A DNA stretch of 64,000 bases from Coptis chinensis (Eukaryota > Streptophyta > Magnoliopsida > Ranunculales > Ranunculaceae), in NCBI GenBank assembly GCA_015680905.1, contig CM027381.1:70421501-70485500 (forward strand), in the 5' to 3' direction. Shown here one piece after another: positions 10,876-22,945 of this stretch. The notes below the pieces were generated by a model. That model saw only the letters and a list, made by a program, of their open reading frames with translations. It did no database searches and had not been told where the DNA came from. Made by a program: the position numbers and the translations under genes. How positions within the stretch are numbered: position 1 is the first letter of the stretch; each line of letters opens with the position of its first letter.

Positions 10876-12840
10876 TGATAAGCACCCAAAACTGTAATAT
10901 TAAACCCCGAGAGACATAGCATTTTGGTTGATTATGTGTTTAATAATTATATTTTCGTACTTTTGCAGGATTCCGCAATTAAAATAAATATAGTGATAAA
11001 ACATGCATCGAAGTACAGGAATACGGGAATATTTGAAGTTTCCCACTCAACCCCCGTGAAGCCCAACAAAGCCTGACTAGAGCCGAAATTTCCAAAAGAA
11101 CAAAACCAGTGCAGAGCGAGTCCACATATAAAGAAGCAACAAACTTCCGAAGCTCAAATCGGATAAATCTAGATGCCGACGTTGGCTAGTGAAGCTGCCA
11201 AGTACAGGAATACAGGAATATTTGAAGTTTCCCACTCAACCCCCGTGAAGCCCAACAAAGCCTGACTAGAGTTGAGTTTCCAAAATAACAAAACCAAGTC
11301 AGAAGCGGGGTCACATATAAAGAAGCGAAAACTTCCGAAACAAATCGGATAAATCTAGATGCCGACGTTGGCTAGTGAAGCCGCCAAGTACGAGAATACG
11401 GAATATTTGGAGTTTCCCACTCAACCCCGTGAAGCCCAACAAAGCCCGACTAGAGCCGGAAGTTTCCAAAATAACAAAACCGGTCAAGAGTGGGTCTACA
11501 TATAAAGAAGCGAAGAACTTCCGCTCAAATCGGATAAATCTAGATGCCGACGTTGGCTAGTGAAGCCGCCATAGCGACGATTCTGACGAACTTCAACAAG
11601 AAAGACAAAAAGTCGTAAAACGCCAAAATCGGCGCGACCATCGACACACTAAAGGTGGATCCACTCAAGGGCCCGTAAGGCATGATGAGTCGAGATAGGC
11701 AGTAGCAAAGGATGGTTTCAATTTGATACCACCTCGGCAAGAGAGAAGATATCGCACCAATTCAAACCGTGTGGTTTGAATTGACATGAAACTAAAACAA
11801 AACTTTAAATCGAAGAAAAGACAAAAATTAAAACAGCGGTTAAAACAAAGTTTTGTTTGAACCATTCAATTAGCATAAAACCAAAATCTAAAACATTCAC
11901 GGATAGCACTCCTCAGTATCGGCTATATATATATGAGGGGGTCGCCTTCATTATTACCCCCCCGAAAGATATTAATGCTTTAGCTTCCGCTTAGTTAGAT
12001 TTTCTTCTTCAAGACTTTACATTCTCGCCATTTCCATTTCAAAGCAAACTTAAATACTATAAGTTATTTTACCCTTAATAAATTCATTTCTTTTCTAGTT
12101 TAATTTATGTCCCGTGATTTATTTACTTAATGTATACAAACAAGTTTTATTATTCCTTTTATGACCATGAGCTAATCCCCCCGAGGAGGGGTTATCTTTA
12201 CTTCGTGTGAAAATCCTGGATTGACTCATTAATATTCTAGAATCACTACTTAGAATTAGGCATAGAATTGACATCCGTCCCAAAATGACTAAAGACAGTA
12301 CAAAGTTGATCGGCCGATGCTCGGGGACCGATCTTGCCCGCGACCCAAAAATGTCTCCGCTAGCGACTCTGCAGTGTCGAGGCATGACTCTCCAATTCGT
12401 CCAAATGATGTGAAATCGAGCCGAGAGCTGAAATAATATACCGAGATGAGGTATTATTGAAACTCCTTATGCTAGTGAAATCGACCTAGAGATGTGGGCA
12501 TGCACTAGGGATCAATACTCGACGCCGTCCTCCTGGACGCAGAGATCTAACTAGAGATGTAGTGATTTGGTAATAAAACCTGTTAAAAATTATTCTTGCA
12601 TGAGCATGATTAACTCTCTCCCTGTTTCTCCACCTTTGTTTACCTACATAAAAATCACCGTAGTAATTTACATTAATTGCATTACCGTAAAATTTATTAA
12701 ACCAATTAAAAAACCTAAAAATCCTACTGACCAAAAGTTGTAATTCCAATTGTGAACCTATTCGAGCCCTAAGGTTTGGACGATCCCTTACTCGACCTAT
12801 CCTACCAATCCCACGTGAGTAAGGTAACTTGACTAAAACG
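10876..12840 (+). repeat. Athila 3' LTR (right border approximate)
   Basis: The left border is set by the PPT and the TGATAAG start. Within it lie a threefold ~187-bp tandem repeat (11011-11570), a TATATATATGAGG sequence near 11921-11935 that could be the promoter TATA, and a GGGGTCGCCTTC leader-like sequence after it. The segment near 12765-12820 (a CCCTAAGGTTTGGACGATCC block and CTCGACCTATCC) matches the style of the U5 part of other Athila LTRs. The end dinucleotide CA was not identified with certainty. Confidence 0.55.
11011..11570 (+). repeat. Three tandem ~187-bp units inside the Athila LTR
   Basis: Units begin AAGTACAGGAATACGGGAAT at 11011, AAGTACAGGAATACAGGAAT at 11200 and AAGTACGAGAATACGGAATA at 11386, and each ends with GACGTTGGCTAGTGAAGC(T/C)GCC. 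Lengths are about 189, 186 and 185 bp, with small indels and substitutions between units. Confidence 0.9.
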
Positions 12841-12854
12841 TACGACTATACGGA

Positions 12855-12930
12855 CGTTGGACTTTGGACTTTGGACTTTGGACTTGGGTCTTTGGACTTC
12901 GGACTTTGGACTGTGGACCTCGGACTTAAG
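12855..12930. repeat. GGACTTT heptamer repeat
   Basis: About nine imperfect repeats of GGACTTT with variants GGACTTC, GGACTGT and GGACCTC. Simple tandem repeat. Confidence 0.85.
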
Positions 12931-14879
12931 AAAATAAATAACTGAAACCAATAAACGTGAATAAAAACTATTTTACCAGTCCTCGTAGCCAAAATACTCC
13001 TAGGATCATAGCTCTCGAGTCTCATCCAAGTAGCTGATCTAAATCCTAAGCCTACCATGATCTTTGTGGCTATCACCGGGAGTGCTATTTTAGAATGCTC
13101 CGTCTTCTTTGTCTTCATATTCCCTAGCCTTCCTAGAATAAATCTACACATAGATTCTAATGTCCCTAGTCATCAACATCCAAAGCAAATGTAGGTCGGG
13201 CTGGTATAAAGTGTTCTCAGTCACCATGCCTACTACGTTGTGACAAAGCTATCTGTATGCTAGCTGCTGGTTCTTCTGCAGTGACGTGGTCTTCGTCTGG
13301 CCCAATCGATTAACTTCTACATGTGGGCCTTGACGTCCATGGTACTCCCTCAATCCTCCTAGTACAGGTGTCTCATCCCCCTTGTACATCAGAATCTAAG
13401 TAAACTCCTGGAGCATCTCCCCTCGTCAACTTAAAATCCTCCACCTCAAACCTGAGCACAAGCTCACTCATCTCCAGTATGAATCGGTCTACAGCATTGA
13501 AAAACTGTCGAACTAGACCCTCATCATACGAGTCGCTATCGTCATTGTTTCGACCCCCACCTACGTGGCAAACGTCCATTAGTAGGGGTCTCTATTTTAT
13601 TCATTTAATCGACAGGGCTAAAGCCCAATTTGCAATACCATGGATCAATGTACAGGCCCATTAACTCATCTGTCTAAGGCTGAACCTTAGCCACATGGCT
13701 TGCCACTAATGTACATTGATTTATGTCCAGATTCATTTCTTATCAAATAGATAATTATTAGTTGAAAGTTATAGTCTATCACAATTACTCAAGCTACAAG
13801 ATTACTTGAGCTACAAGAACTCTCTACTCTACCTATATAAATACCAAACTATTTTTCATTCAGAACTACGTTCTTGAGACTTGATCCCATTGATAATTTT
13901 GGAATGCGTGGGCAACCGCAAAGGTACGCCCTCATCATTCCCCCGATCACCATCATTTTTCTAAATTACTTTTCTACGTTCTTCATCTCTTTTATCAACA
14001 CTTGATGTTTTGATCATATCTGGTCGAAACAGTCATACAAAGACACATTGCAACTCAAACTCGAGATGGCATTCCCAAAGTGTGTCGAGAGACCCTTTCT
14101 CTTGAACAAATCATTGAACTTTAACTCCGGGTGTATCTCTCGTAAGGTTTCCATAATGATCAAATAACACAAACTAACAACGAAAACCAAACTGTAAAAA
14201 ATTGCACTGGTCGGGCTAATACGTATGGGTGCAAAACTCAATACAATCCTATGCGTCCCAGATGCACAAGTCAAGTTTAAATTTTTAATTTTTGGCGGGG
14301 TGAAAAATTTGATGGTTTCTTGTGAAAATGGCAATGGTGGGTAGTTTATGGATGTGGTGTTAATGATATATAAGAAAATGGAATGAAGTGGTGGTGCCAA
14401 AATCGAAAAATCCAACAATTTGGGGTGGTTGGGCCTAGACGCATGGGACAGGCTTTATCGATGCGACCCAGACGCACAGTTGAGTGGTGGGTTTTGAAAT
14501 TTGTGTGGGATGATTTCTTAACTGTTTTTGTTGGGTAAGGTGTGGTGGTGGTGGCGAATCTAGGTTAGGGTTTTGGTGGTGCGTGTGGAAGAAAATAGGT
14601 TGGTGGGCCAAAATATGAACTAGTTTGGCCCAATCCCATAATTTTTATTTAAAAAAAAAATAATAAAACAATTTTTCTTCAACTGGGTTGGGCTTCGCAG
14701 CAATTATCTTACTCGAATGTCTAAAGCTGTATATTCTAGGGTTATAGTGAATCACAAGGATTGCTTAAATACCACGGCCCACAGATGATAGTCCGTTTGT
14801 CAAGATTTAGACTGGAAACACTAGAGTTTGATATTTTACTGTGTTGGCTTGCAACGTCAATTGATAAAAATGTTCCTAC
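12931..14879. other. Region without a recognised gene
   Basis: No family recognised. A minus-strand frame at 13373-13579 reads DAPGVYLDSDVQGG at its end but has no known motif. A good TATA box (TATATAAATA, 13834-13843) is followed by a leader-like sequence, which could be part of an old LTR. At 14245-14470 the words GCGTCCCAGATGCAC and GACGCATGGGAC recur. These also occur in the Athila-type LTRs at 18750 and 54790, so part of this stretch is probably internal or LTR sequence of the same family. Confidence 0.4.
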
Positions 14880-15129
14880 TATGCAACTAAACTACGATGA
14901 TATGCTACTAAACTAAGAATGCAAAAGAATGAAGATACGACTAACCTGGATGGTAGATTTTGTCTTTGAGATGTCCTCCAAGCTTCTCTCTTTCTCAAAA
15001 GGATTGATGATGCGGCTAAAATTATCTCAAGATCCAAAGTTATAATCTTAAAAGAAAACGTTAAACATAAACAACTTAAAACGGCAGCGACGCCATTTGA
15101 CATGCTCTTGTAGGGCTACAATTAATTAG

Positions 15130-15148
15130 ATCCCCGGTAGCGGTGCCA
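15130..15148 (-). promoter_or_regulatory. Primer-binding site of the Athila-type element
   Basis: On the minus strand TGGCACCGCTACCGGGGAT follows the LTR end by two bases. It is the TGGCGCCGTTGCCGGGGA-type sequence known from this position in Athila and Tat elements. A second, diverged copy of the LTR-end/PBS junction lies 53 bp further inside. Confidence 0.75.
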
Positions 15149-15813
15149 TTTGACATGCGTTCGTTTTATGTGTAGAAATGAATGGAATATGGAATGTGTA
15201 GATGGATGATGGATGATGGTCGTTGAACAAAACAGAAACATATCAAAACTATCTCTCAATGAGTAAAGGATGAGTAGGATATTGTTCCACTTTTAAGTGT
15301 ATGTTATATGAAGAATAGGACTAGAAAGGGGGTGAGGGATTAAAAACTATGATTGTAGATATTATAAATTGCGTAACTAAACTAAACTATTGAGAATTTA
15401 TAAGGGAGAGAATTCCAGAGATTAGAATCCACCTTTACCTTTGATCTGCGATCTTTTGCTTCATGGTTATTCTCACGGGTAGACTACAATTAGGCAATCG
15501 AGCGAGTGCCGATGCCCTCTTGGACGAAACATCGTTAACAATTAACTGTACTCAAGGTTGTTCCTATGTTTATGTTATTAGTATCTTCTCTCCTTTTATG
15601 TAAGCTCGGGCAGTCATTCAATGTATTACCGAGAGAAACATAAAAAAATACTTCCTAATAGGGAGGCCATTTAATGAATCACCATTTAAGTCAAACACAA
15701 ATAATACTTCCCCTAGGCAGCTACTCCCTGAGCTACCCCTACTAGGGCAACACAAATAATACTTCCCTAACTCTAAAGAACTACACTACTAGAAGAAAAG
15801 TAAAGAACACTAG

Positions 15814-18248
15814 TGTAACGCCCGTATTTAAAATACATATTTATTAATTAATTATTTAATTATTTAATTATTTATTTAAAATTGGTTGGATTGGATTTGG
15901 GATACGCGGGCCTGATTTATGGGCCCGAGTCTGTGTTGGGCTTGGGTTTCAAACCCAAGTATATATTCGTATTGTTCTGGAGAATAGGGTTCTAAGAAAA
16001 AATAAAATAATAAAAATGGAGGCAGAGATAGAAACTCGTTTGCTGGAGGAGGAAGCTTGGAGAAGATGAACTGTTGACCGGCTGGGCTTGGGCTTGAGCC
16101 GAGTTCAGTTTTTGGGCCCGGTTTGTTTTAGTTGTTTGGGCCAACCTTTTATTTGTTTTGTTTGGGCCCGGTTTTGATATTAGTTAGTGGTTTGGGCCAT
16201 TTTCTATTTGTTTAGTTTGGGCCTGTTTAATTTAAAGTTTTTGGGCCGGTTTCAGTTCAATTTTTGAGCCGAACCACTTAACTATTTTGGGCGGTTCTAA
16301 TATTGTTTGGGGCGAGTCCATAGGACTTAATAGAGATCCAAATGGGTCTTTCAACGTTTAGACTTTTGGGTTCTAAGGTTTGGGCTTGGCCAGTTGGGTC
16401 CGAACCATTACCTTGGTCATGAGCCCATGAGCCATGCACCTTGACCTTAGCCATGAACCATGGCTGTGACCACGCACCTGTTGAACATAGAAACTACAGT
16501 TTGACTTCGACCATGATGCGTTGACTTTGACCTTTGACTTTGACCGTTGACTGTGGAATGTTGACTTTTTCCAGTTTTCTCATATTTAAGAATATGGACA
16601 AATATAGTAATAAAATATTATCAAAAATTATATAACGTTGTTTGTCATTATCTAATTAAAATTTGACGTGAGTAGTGTGTAAAACATATATATATTGGGC
16701 TTTGATTGTGGACTGTGGACTGTTTAATTGTGCTACATTTTATATTGTAAATTGTATGGACAAATCAAATGCTAAAATGTTGTGGAAGCTTGTATAAATT
16801 TGGTGGTCATTATCTAATTAAGATTTGTCGTTGATATTGTGACATTATATAATATGTTGGGATATATATATTAAATGCAATAGTTTTGGAGAAATAAATG
16901 TATAGACACTCCATTATTTTATCCGTGAGATGCTAGTAGAGTATTTGTGGATATTTCCCACGGGATTGTGGCGTAGTGCAATAATATATTGACACGTGAA
17001 AGAATGAAAGTGGTTATGAGATATAATTGAGATATTTCTAAATATTGTGGCTTAGTGCAATAAGGTATTTGACCTGCACGTGATATAGTGGAATTATTAT
17101 GAGTCATTAATGTATGACATTTGAATAAATTACATAACGAAAATCCTAGAACCTAGCTACCACAACTCATGTGATTTGCCCCGTGTATTGCAGTGCAATT
17201 GATTGGCCCTTTCGGCGTTTCGATGAATCTGAATGGCCCTTCTGGCATAAGTAATGTGATTGGCCCTTCTAGCGTTTCAGTAAAGCTGAATGGTCCTTCT
17301 GGTGTAGCCGAATAGTGGCTTGATTATTTCGTTCATAAAATAGAACGAGACGCACGATATTTTATGCCGAATAGTGGCAGTACTTACATAATGGCTTCCG
17401 TGTGAGGGTTACGTGGTGTGCGGCATCCCGCTTAGGGTAGTTACGCACGGAGTGGTTCATTATGTAAGGGGAGGCATGTGGATGTACATGTTCGGCGTTG
17501 GGAAGCGATTATGGTAGCCAGGGAAACTAGGTAAGACATAGATACGACGTGATTTTAGGGACACGCAAAGAAAGCCTTAAATAATCTAATTATGGTAATA
17601 TGCTTGGTTGGTTATTTGTTTAGTTATAACCTAAGGCGCCTCGATGGAGGAACTACATGCCTTATTTATTATGCGTATAGTTTGTTGTGTGGTTAGTGGA
17701 AAGTTAAGGCGCCTCAGTGGAGGAACTACATGCCTTAATTATTGTACTTAAGGATGTTGTATTAGTCGTTGAAAGTTAAGGCGCCTCGGTAGAGGAACTA
17801 ACTGCCGTATGGATGGTGTATATATATGTATAAGTATATGTTGTATTTTAGAGCTACTCACACCAGCATTTTTATAATGCTGACCCGATTTGCATGTTTG
17901 CTTATCGGGTGTGTTCATTAAATGAGCATAGTTGATAAGTCTTGACAGGTTTAGTGTTGAAGAAGATTGGTTGCTGCTTGTGGTTTGCGTTAGCGTTGCA
18001 TCTCAGGATATGTTTTGTTTTCCTTTGAGGTGATAAAGATTTTCAGTTGAGATAAGGTTATTTGCATTTTCATTTGTTAATTTTAGTAATGAAGAGGACT
18101 TTTGTTAATTTGAAATTTTTACTGGTTTTTCCGCATATTTAAACTGTTTATGGGTTTTTGGGAGTTGAGAGTGCGTCACACCTCGAAGATCGAAGAGTCG
18201 GGAACAAATATTGTTTTTCCGAATTCTGTCGAAATTCGGGGTGTGACA
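15814..18248 (+). mobile_element. Solo LTR, Tekay/Del-like termini, 2435 bp
   Basis: It starts TGTAACGCCCGTATTT and ends ATTCGGGGTGTGACA, termini typical of large plant chromovirus LTRs of the Tekay/Del type. It is flanked by a perfect 5-bp target duplication ACTAG (15809-15813 and 18249-18253). No PBS, PPT or coding sequence is present, so it is a solo LTR left by recombination. It interrupts the minus-strand Athila-type LTR, whose sequence resumes exactly on the other side. Internal features are a TTGACTTTGACC-rich stretch (16500-16565) and two sets of short tandem repeats (17195-17310 and 17626-17815). Confidence 0.9.
17626..17815 (+). repeat. Three ~73-bp spaced repeats in the solo LTR
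   Basis: AAGGCGCCTCGATGGAGGAA, AAGGCGCCTCAGTGGAGGAA and AAGGCGCCTCGGTAGAGGAA occur at about 17632, 17706 and 17778, each followed by CTA(C/A)ATGCC or a variant. Confidence 0.8.
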
Positions 18249-19226
18249 ACTAGCATGATATTAATATTGGAAAACATAAACCCTATTATATACTTCCATC
18301 CCCTGGTGTGGGCAATGGAACTAATAACTAAAAACATAAATAACTAACGTGATTGGAGAACACCATGAACTAGAAGAATCATTAAACCCTAAGCACCGGC
18401 TCCATCTTCTCCCTTGAAGAAGAAGATTAGCTTTCCATGAAGAAGGAATAACACGAAGAACGAGAAGAAGAAGAGCCGAAGAACATAAGACTAGAAAGAC
18501 TAATTTATCAAGACTCAACTAGTTAAAACTAATATTTTATTATTAATCTCTCTCTGCCTCAAGTTTTGGAGACAAGAATGTAAGTGAATTGGCGAGTTTC
18601 ATGAGGCACTTAGGTCCTCTATTTATAGGTTACAATGAGCTCTAGAAACATCTCAAACCGTGGCTTGTTTCCTATTACAAATTAACCTCCTTTCCATAAG
18701 GGTTTGGTTTCCAAAATTGTATAAGAGGTGGGAACAGTGTCGGCTTCATGCGTCTGGACGCACGGGCTAGTGCAATTCCTTGCGTCCCAGACGCAAGAGT
18801 CTGTTCTCCTTTTTTTTGCTCCATATATCATTCTTTCCTCTTTTGCGGGCTTTGGTCCAACCAACGAATCCTTTTTCCGTAGGCTTCCAAATAAGCTTTA
18901 AAACAAGTCCAAGTCATATCTTTCATGGCTTCAAATCCTTGGCCTTCTCCATTATTATGCACGGGCTTCCTATATGGTCTTTAATACTCCGAATTGCTCC
19001 ATTTTGCCAATTTTTCTCTAATATTCTACAAAACTCTCTTTTTCACTTGTAGAATCATAAAACATGACTTACAAGCACTGTTAGTCCACTAAGATGGCTA
19101 AACAAAAGGTGTAATCGAGGGTTAAAATGCACTTTTTGAGCACTTATCTTCAAAGAGTTGCAAATCCAATTGACATAGCGGAAGTGATATAAATTGTACA
19201 TTGGAGCATAAAATAGATAAATTAAA

Positions 19227-19512
19227 GGGTTAACTAGTATTACCTCCTAGATGGGAAATTAGGGTCTCCCCCCTAAACACACGGTTAACTTAGTTTGATC
19301 GTTAACTTTCAAGTTAAACAATTGAAAATTACACAAATCCCCTTATTGTTTTCAAAAAGAAATATTCAATTTTAATTAGGTGGGGGCATTTATGTCATTT
19401 TCAGTTGTTTGACTTAAAAGTTAACGGTCAAACCAAGTTGACCGTGTGTTTAGGGGGGAGACCCTAATTTCTCATCTAATTGGGGGGGGCGGGGGGTAAA
19501 ACTAGTTCATCC
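19227..19512. mobile_element. Mutator-type MITE, 286 bp
   Basis: Terminal inverted repeats run for about 70 bp. The left end is GGGTTAACTAGTATTACC and the right end read inward is GGATGAACTAGTTTTACC, with a shared inner block GAAATTAGGGTCTCCCCCCT. A perfect 9-bp duplication TAAATTAAA flanks it (19218-19226 and 19513-19521). A 9-bp duplication with long terminal repeats points to the Mutator superfamily. No coding capacity. Confidence 0.85.
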
Positions 19513-19521
19513 TAAATTAAA

Positions 19522-22456
19522 ACATAAGTTTATTGATAATATTGAAGAGTTGATTATAATTTTCGTTCATGATGCTCTTTATATAAAGAACTTCATCAAA
19601 TCATCTTAGAAACCTACTAAAACACTAAGAAACACTTTCTTAATCTATCTATACCATAATACTAACATTCTAAGACTATTGTAACTTACAAACTAGACTT
19701 CTAGACACTTCTAAATTAGGCTTAAAGAATAAAAACGAAAATAACTTGTTTTTAGTATACTTGGATTTACTAAAAATAATTAAACAATAAACATAGGCTC
19801 TATGTTCTACATCAGAATTGATGGATGGTTTTCTTCCTGGAACTCCACAGTTCCTCTTTCCAGCAGGCAAAGAGACCAAACAACTTCTTCACCTATCAAA
19901 GATATACCTCTAATTTCATGGCATTTATTAAATTACAAGGGAATTTATAAGAACAAGTCTAATGGGGTGCTATATGACACCTCCAAACGCTAAAATGTCA
20001 TTCCAATGGTGCTACTATAGTGTTGTTAGAATAGTCTTAAATTTGGCTAATAAACCCAACTAAATTTGTGAGCATGTCTAATAGCTGTTATAATGAAATT
20101 TCGGGAGACGATCGACACGACTAAACAATTTCTGCCATCTGTGCGTTAAATTTCGACAAACGACAGAAATTGTACCGTCTGTCTAAAAAAATTCGACCTA
20201 TACTTGCAACTAATGGACCGACTCGACCTATACTTGCAACTAATGGACGGACGGCAGAAACTGTGCCTTCCATATCCCTTTAGCACTTCAAACTTTAACA
20301 TGACCATTAAAATGATTTTTGGCTGGGCAACCAAAAATGCCAAAAATCTTATGTGGCAGTACCATAGCACCTCCATATAGCAGCTCTAACAACTAAGGGC
20401 GTGGTAAAAACAACGCTAATTGTTCTTGCTTCTACTATTTACTGACTCATTCACATCATCTCCTATTATATCTGCGTCTTTGTGATATGAACCATATGAT
20501 AGAGCTAGATGATGTGAAATGCCCGTGTTTTCAACACTTGAACTACTTTGTTTCAAACAATACAAATTTAACAAAGCTTCAACCTTATTCTTTAATGAAC
20601 TTGACAGATTCTTTTACATTAACACCAGTTAATTGGACTTATCAGATTTTTAAGCGTTGGTTTAACAAAACAAATTTATTATAATCACTGAACTAACCTT
20701 AAAGAAAGACGTTTCTGGTCATGGTTTCATGTTATCGAGGAGAAGACAACTTGCTCAAGTAGTATAGTAGTGTGTTTAGCTCCATGCCTCCATAGCAATA
20801 GCAAAGAATGCTAAAATAAAAACAGTCAAGACAGTGGCTCAGTTATCCATGAATTTTCTTCTTTGATCAAACGTGAGAACTCACGAATGAGATGCACCCA
20901 TTATTATTTAATTAACAGTTGAGAGTTTAGACTTGAGAGACATAATTAAGCCCGTTCTCTGTGTTCTCCAGACCTGTTTGTAGTAACTTTAGCTTCTATT
21001 CTGTTTTTGACCACAGATCGATAAATAAAATAGGGGTTTGGTCAAGTGGTCCTTGGTTCTTTTATGGACTGTTTTGTCTGGCCGCTTTGAGCTTTCATTT
21101 TCATTGTTTCTGTCACCAGAATGTGGCTGGACTTTTGTCCCTTATTGTAGCTCTATGCCTCTAGCTATCTGATTATTTGTTCTAGTCATCAAACTCACAT
21201 TTTTATTTCTCTTTCCTTATCACATACATGACATATATGACCCACCCAAATAATTTGATCTTCATCTTAAGATTTTGTTATTTTCAGTATCTTAGGTGCT
21301 TTCACTGCTTTGTCTTTATCTTTTTTGGGCCTCATACTCGTCTCACAGCAAATCTTGCCTGATGATGAAACTGTTCATGTGTGATTATGAGAGAACTTAC
21401 ATTTTTCATCTTGTAGGAGTTGTAGGTGTGGCTTTGTATGAACTACTTGTGCTCTCCAATACCACTCATTGTTGCCTTAATGATCTATGTGAGTTCCAGT
21501 TTTTTTGTTAGTCAACTTGATACGTAGCAGCTTTGTTTGCAATTGCCTAGTTGCATCAGGTTGCATTTGGCCACAATGTCCACTTGCATGTCACAAACGA
21601 CTACGCTACATATGGGACTATTAATTCATGATCTTACTGAGAAATCACTTGAAGCTTGTAGTTTAAACTCTGGAGTCTGGAAAGTGTGGATTTCCTTTCC
21701 ATTTTCAATTTGATACCCATAAAGTCATAACAAAAAAGGCTAATGTGTTAATTCACAAGGCCATGAGCTTGAGTAGGTAATTGTATATTGCTTAACATGT
21801 TATCAGGAAATCAGGAATGTGTACCGTCCCCATTGACGCCAGTGAGCTGAGGTGATGAAATGAGTAGTGTACAACTTGTACATTGCTTCAAAAACCAGAA
21901 GCAGATACATCAATATATAAGATCATTTTTTTTTTGCGATATAAACAAGATCGTTTGGTGCTAGCACGGTAGCAATCGTAACACACAGTCCCACACCAGG
22001 TTCAATAGCCATATCTGGCTCGTGCCATAACACATTAATCGATAGCTCCAAGCCCACCACCTATGGATCTTCTTCTGAAAAACTACTAATCACTCATTCA
22101 GTCTGCACTAGTGCACTACAGAGCTTGACCCCGCGTTTCGAGTTCGAGTCCTGGGACAGCTAAGTGGTTATTAGGCACTTGCAAAACGGGCATCCGTGCC
22201 CTGCCTTTCGAGTTATTCGACTGTGCTAGCACATTGTTGATTTTGATCTACCACTTTCGAGTTATTCGACTTAGCAGAAGAAATCACTCTGTGCTGTATC
22301 ACCCATATGTCACTCCAAAGTTCATGGGAATTGGGGAAACATTTTCCTCAAGAAAATTATCGTCTAATGTGAAATGACTGGAAACCTTTGTACTATATGT
22401 CTATATTCAATTATTCCTCTGGTCGTTTGGTCATTAGCATAGCTAGAGGAACTGAA
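19522..22456. other. Region without a recognised gene
   Basis: AT-rich DNA with only short open frames (for example 20487-20684 and 21296-21511) and no domain I know. It includes a 30-bp tandem duplication at 20193-20252, and a GTTCGAGTCC box near 22142 that looks like a polymerase III B box but lacks a matching A box. Confidence 0.5.
20193..20252. repeat. 30-bp unit duplicated in tandem
   Basis: TCGACCTATACTTGCAACTA plus ATGGACCGAC/ATGGACGGAC occurs twice in direct succession. The neighbouring words CTGCCATCTG and GACGGCAGAAACTG form an imperfect inverted arrangement. Confidence 0.85.
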
Positions 22457-22464
22457 CACTTACT

Positions 22465-22630
22465 CATAGTTCGTGATTTTTAACCAAATTTCATAATTCC
22501 GCCGAATATTTTGGTTTTTGAAAAAATAAAAAAATAACGGTACAGGGTCGGAAAAGTGTAAATATAATTTCATAATTTATTGGAATCTGCTGGAATTTCA
22601 GTTATCGAAATTCTAAAATCCTTCACTATG
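22465..22630. mobile_element. hAT-type MITE (CATAGTTCG family), copy 1
   Basis: It starts CATAGTTCGTGATTTT and ends CCTTCACTATG, with a perfect 8-bp target duplication CACTTACT on both sides (22457-22464 and 22631-22638). The 8-bp duplication fits hAT. The interior contains TTTTGGTTTTTGAAAAAAT and GGGTCGGAAA words shared with the other copies. Confidence 0.85.
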
Positions 22631-22683
22631 CACTTACTTCATCATGCAGCAGGTGGAGAAGTCTAGGTATGAATGTATGAGCA

Positions 22684-22842
22684 TAGTTCGTGATTTCGAC
22701 TCGGTATTCCAGTGAATATTTTGGTTTTTAAAGAAATCGAAATAACAATATTAGAGTAGAAAAATGTAAATTTCAAAATTTAGTTGAAATATGTTGGGAT
22801 TCCGTCTGGAATTTCGTTAAAACCAAGTTAAAACTATATTTA
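22684..22842. mobile_element. hAT-type MITE (CATAGTTCG family), degraded copy 2
   Basis: It begins CATAGTTCGTGATTTCG and shares the interior TATTTTGGTTTTTAAAGAAA. The right end is eroded (AAAACTATA), and I see no target duplication. Confidence 0.6.
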
Positions 22843-22945
22843 TCAATTCAGCATAATCCATTAGCCCCTGGCGATTTCCTAGATTTATAAGTTTGGTATA
22901 CTGCAAGAAGAAAAAGTTAACATAAAATATAAGTTTTATTGTTGG

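Larger units (their letters stand above)
1..12840 (+). mobile_element. Athila-lineage Ty3/gypsy retrotransposon, left end outside the window
   Basis: This is the 3' part of a large LTR retrotransposon. In order it shows a protease-region remnant, reverse transcriptase, eroded RNase H, integrase, a ~7-kb post-pol region with extra ORF remnants, a polypurine tract and a 3' LTR starting TGATAAGC at 10876. The integrase motif VSNREIKSILEKTVN and the TTTGGGGGTGGTG tract before the LTR are, from family knowledge, typical of the Athila lineage. Frameshifts and stops in every coding segment show the copy is dead. The 5' LTR, gag and start of pol lie outside the window. The right end is approximate: I saw no partner LTR to fix it, and placed it just before the heptamer repeat at 12855. 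Confidence 0.8.
14880..19149 (-). mobile_element. Athila-type element fragment: LTR, PBS and leader, on the minus strand
   Basis: Read on the minus strand this is an LTR starting GATAAGTGCTCA at 19149 and ending GCATGTCA at 15151, followed by AA and the primer-binding site, then leader sequence down to about 14880. The LTR is homologous over its whole length to the complete solo LTR at 54448-56011, which fixes its borders. The terminal T of the expected TGATAAG is changed here. A 2435-bp solo LTR plus its duplicated target (15814-18253) is inserted. Without it the LTR is about 1.56 kb, matching the 1564 bp of the solo copy. The rest of the element is missing or unrecognisable to the left. Confidence 0.8.

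Noticed and set aside
12931-14879. Possible old LTR with TATA box at 13834
   Set aside because: A TATA box and leader-like sequence are present, but I could find no LTR ends, partner or PBS to support it, so it is listed only as an unassigned region.
19960-20395. TGCTATATG words at both ends, possible MITE
   Set aside because: The inverted ends are only about nine bases long, the rest does not pair, and no target duplication was found.
22100-22300. GTTCGAGTCC box near 22142, possible tRNA gene or SINE
   Set aside because: No A box at the right distance, no cloverleaf stems and no flanking duplication were found. A chance B-box match is as likely.
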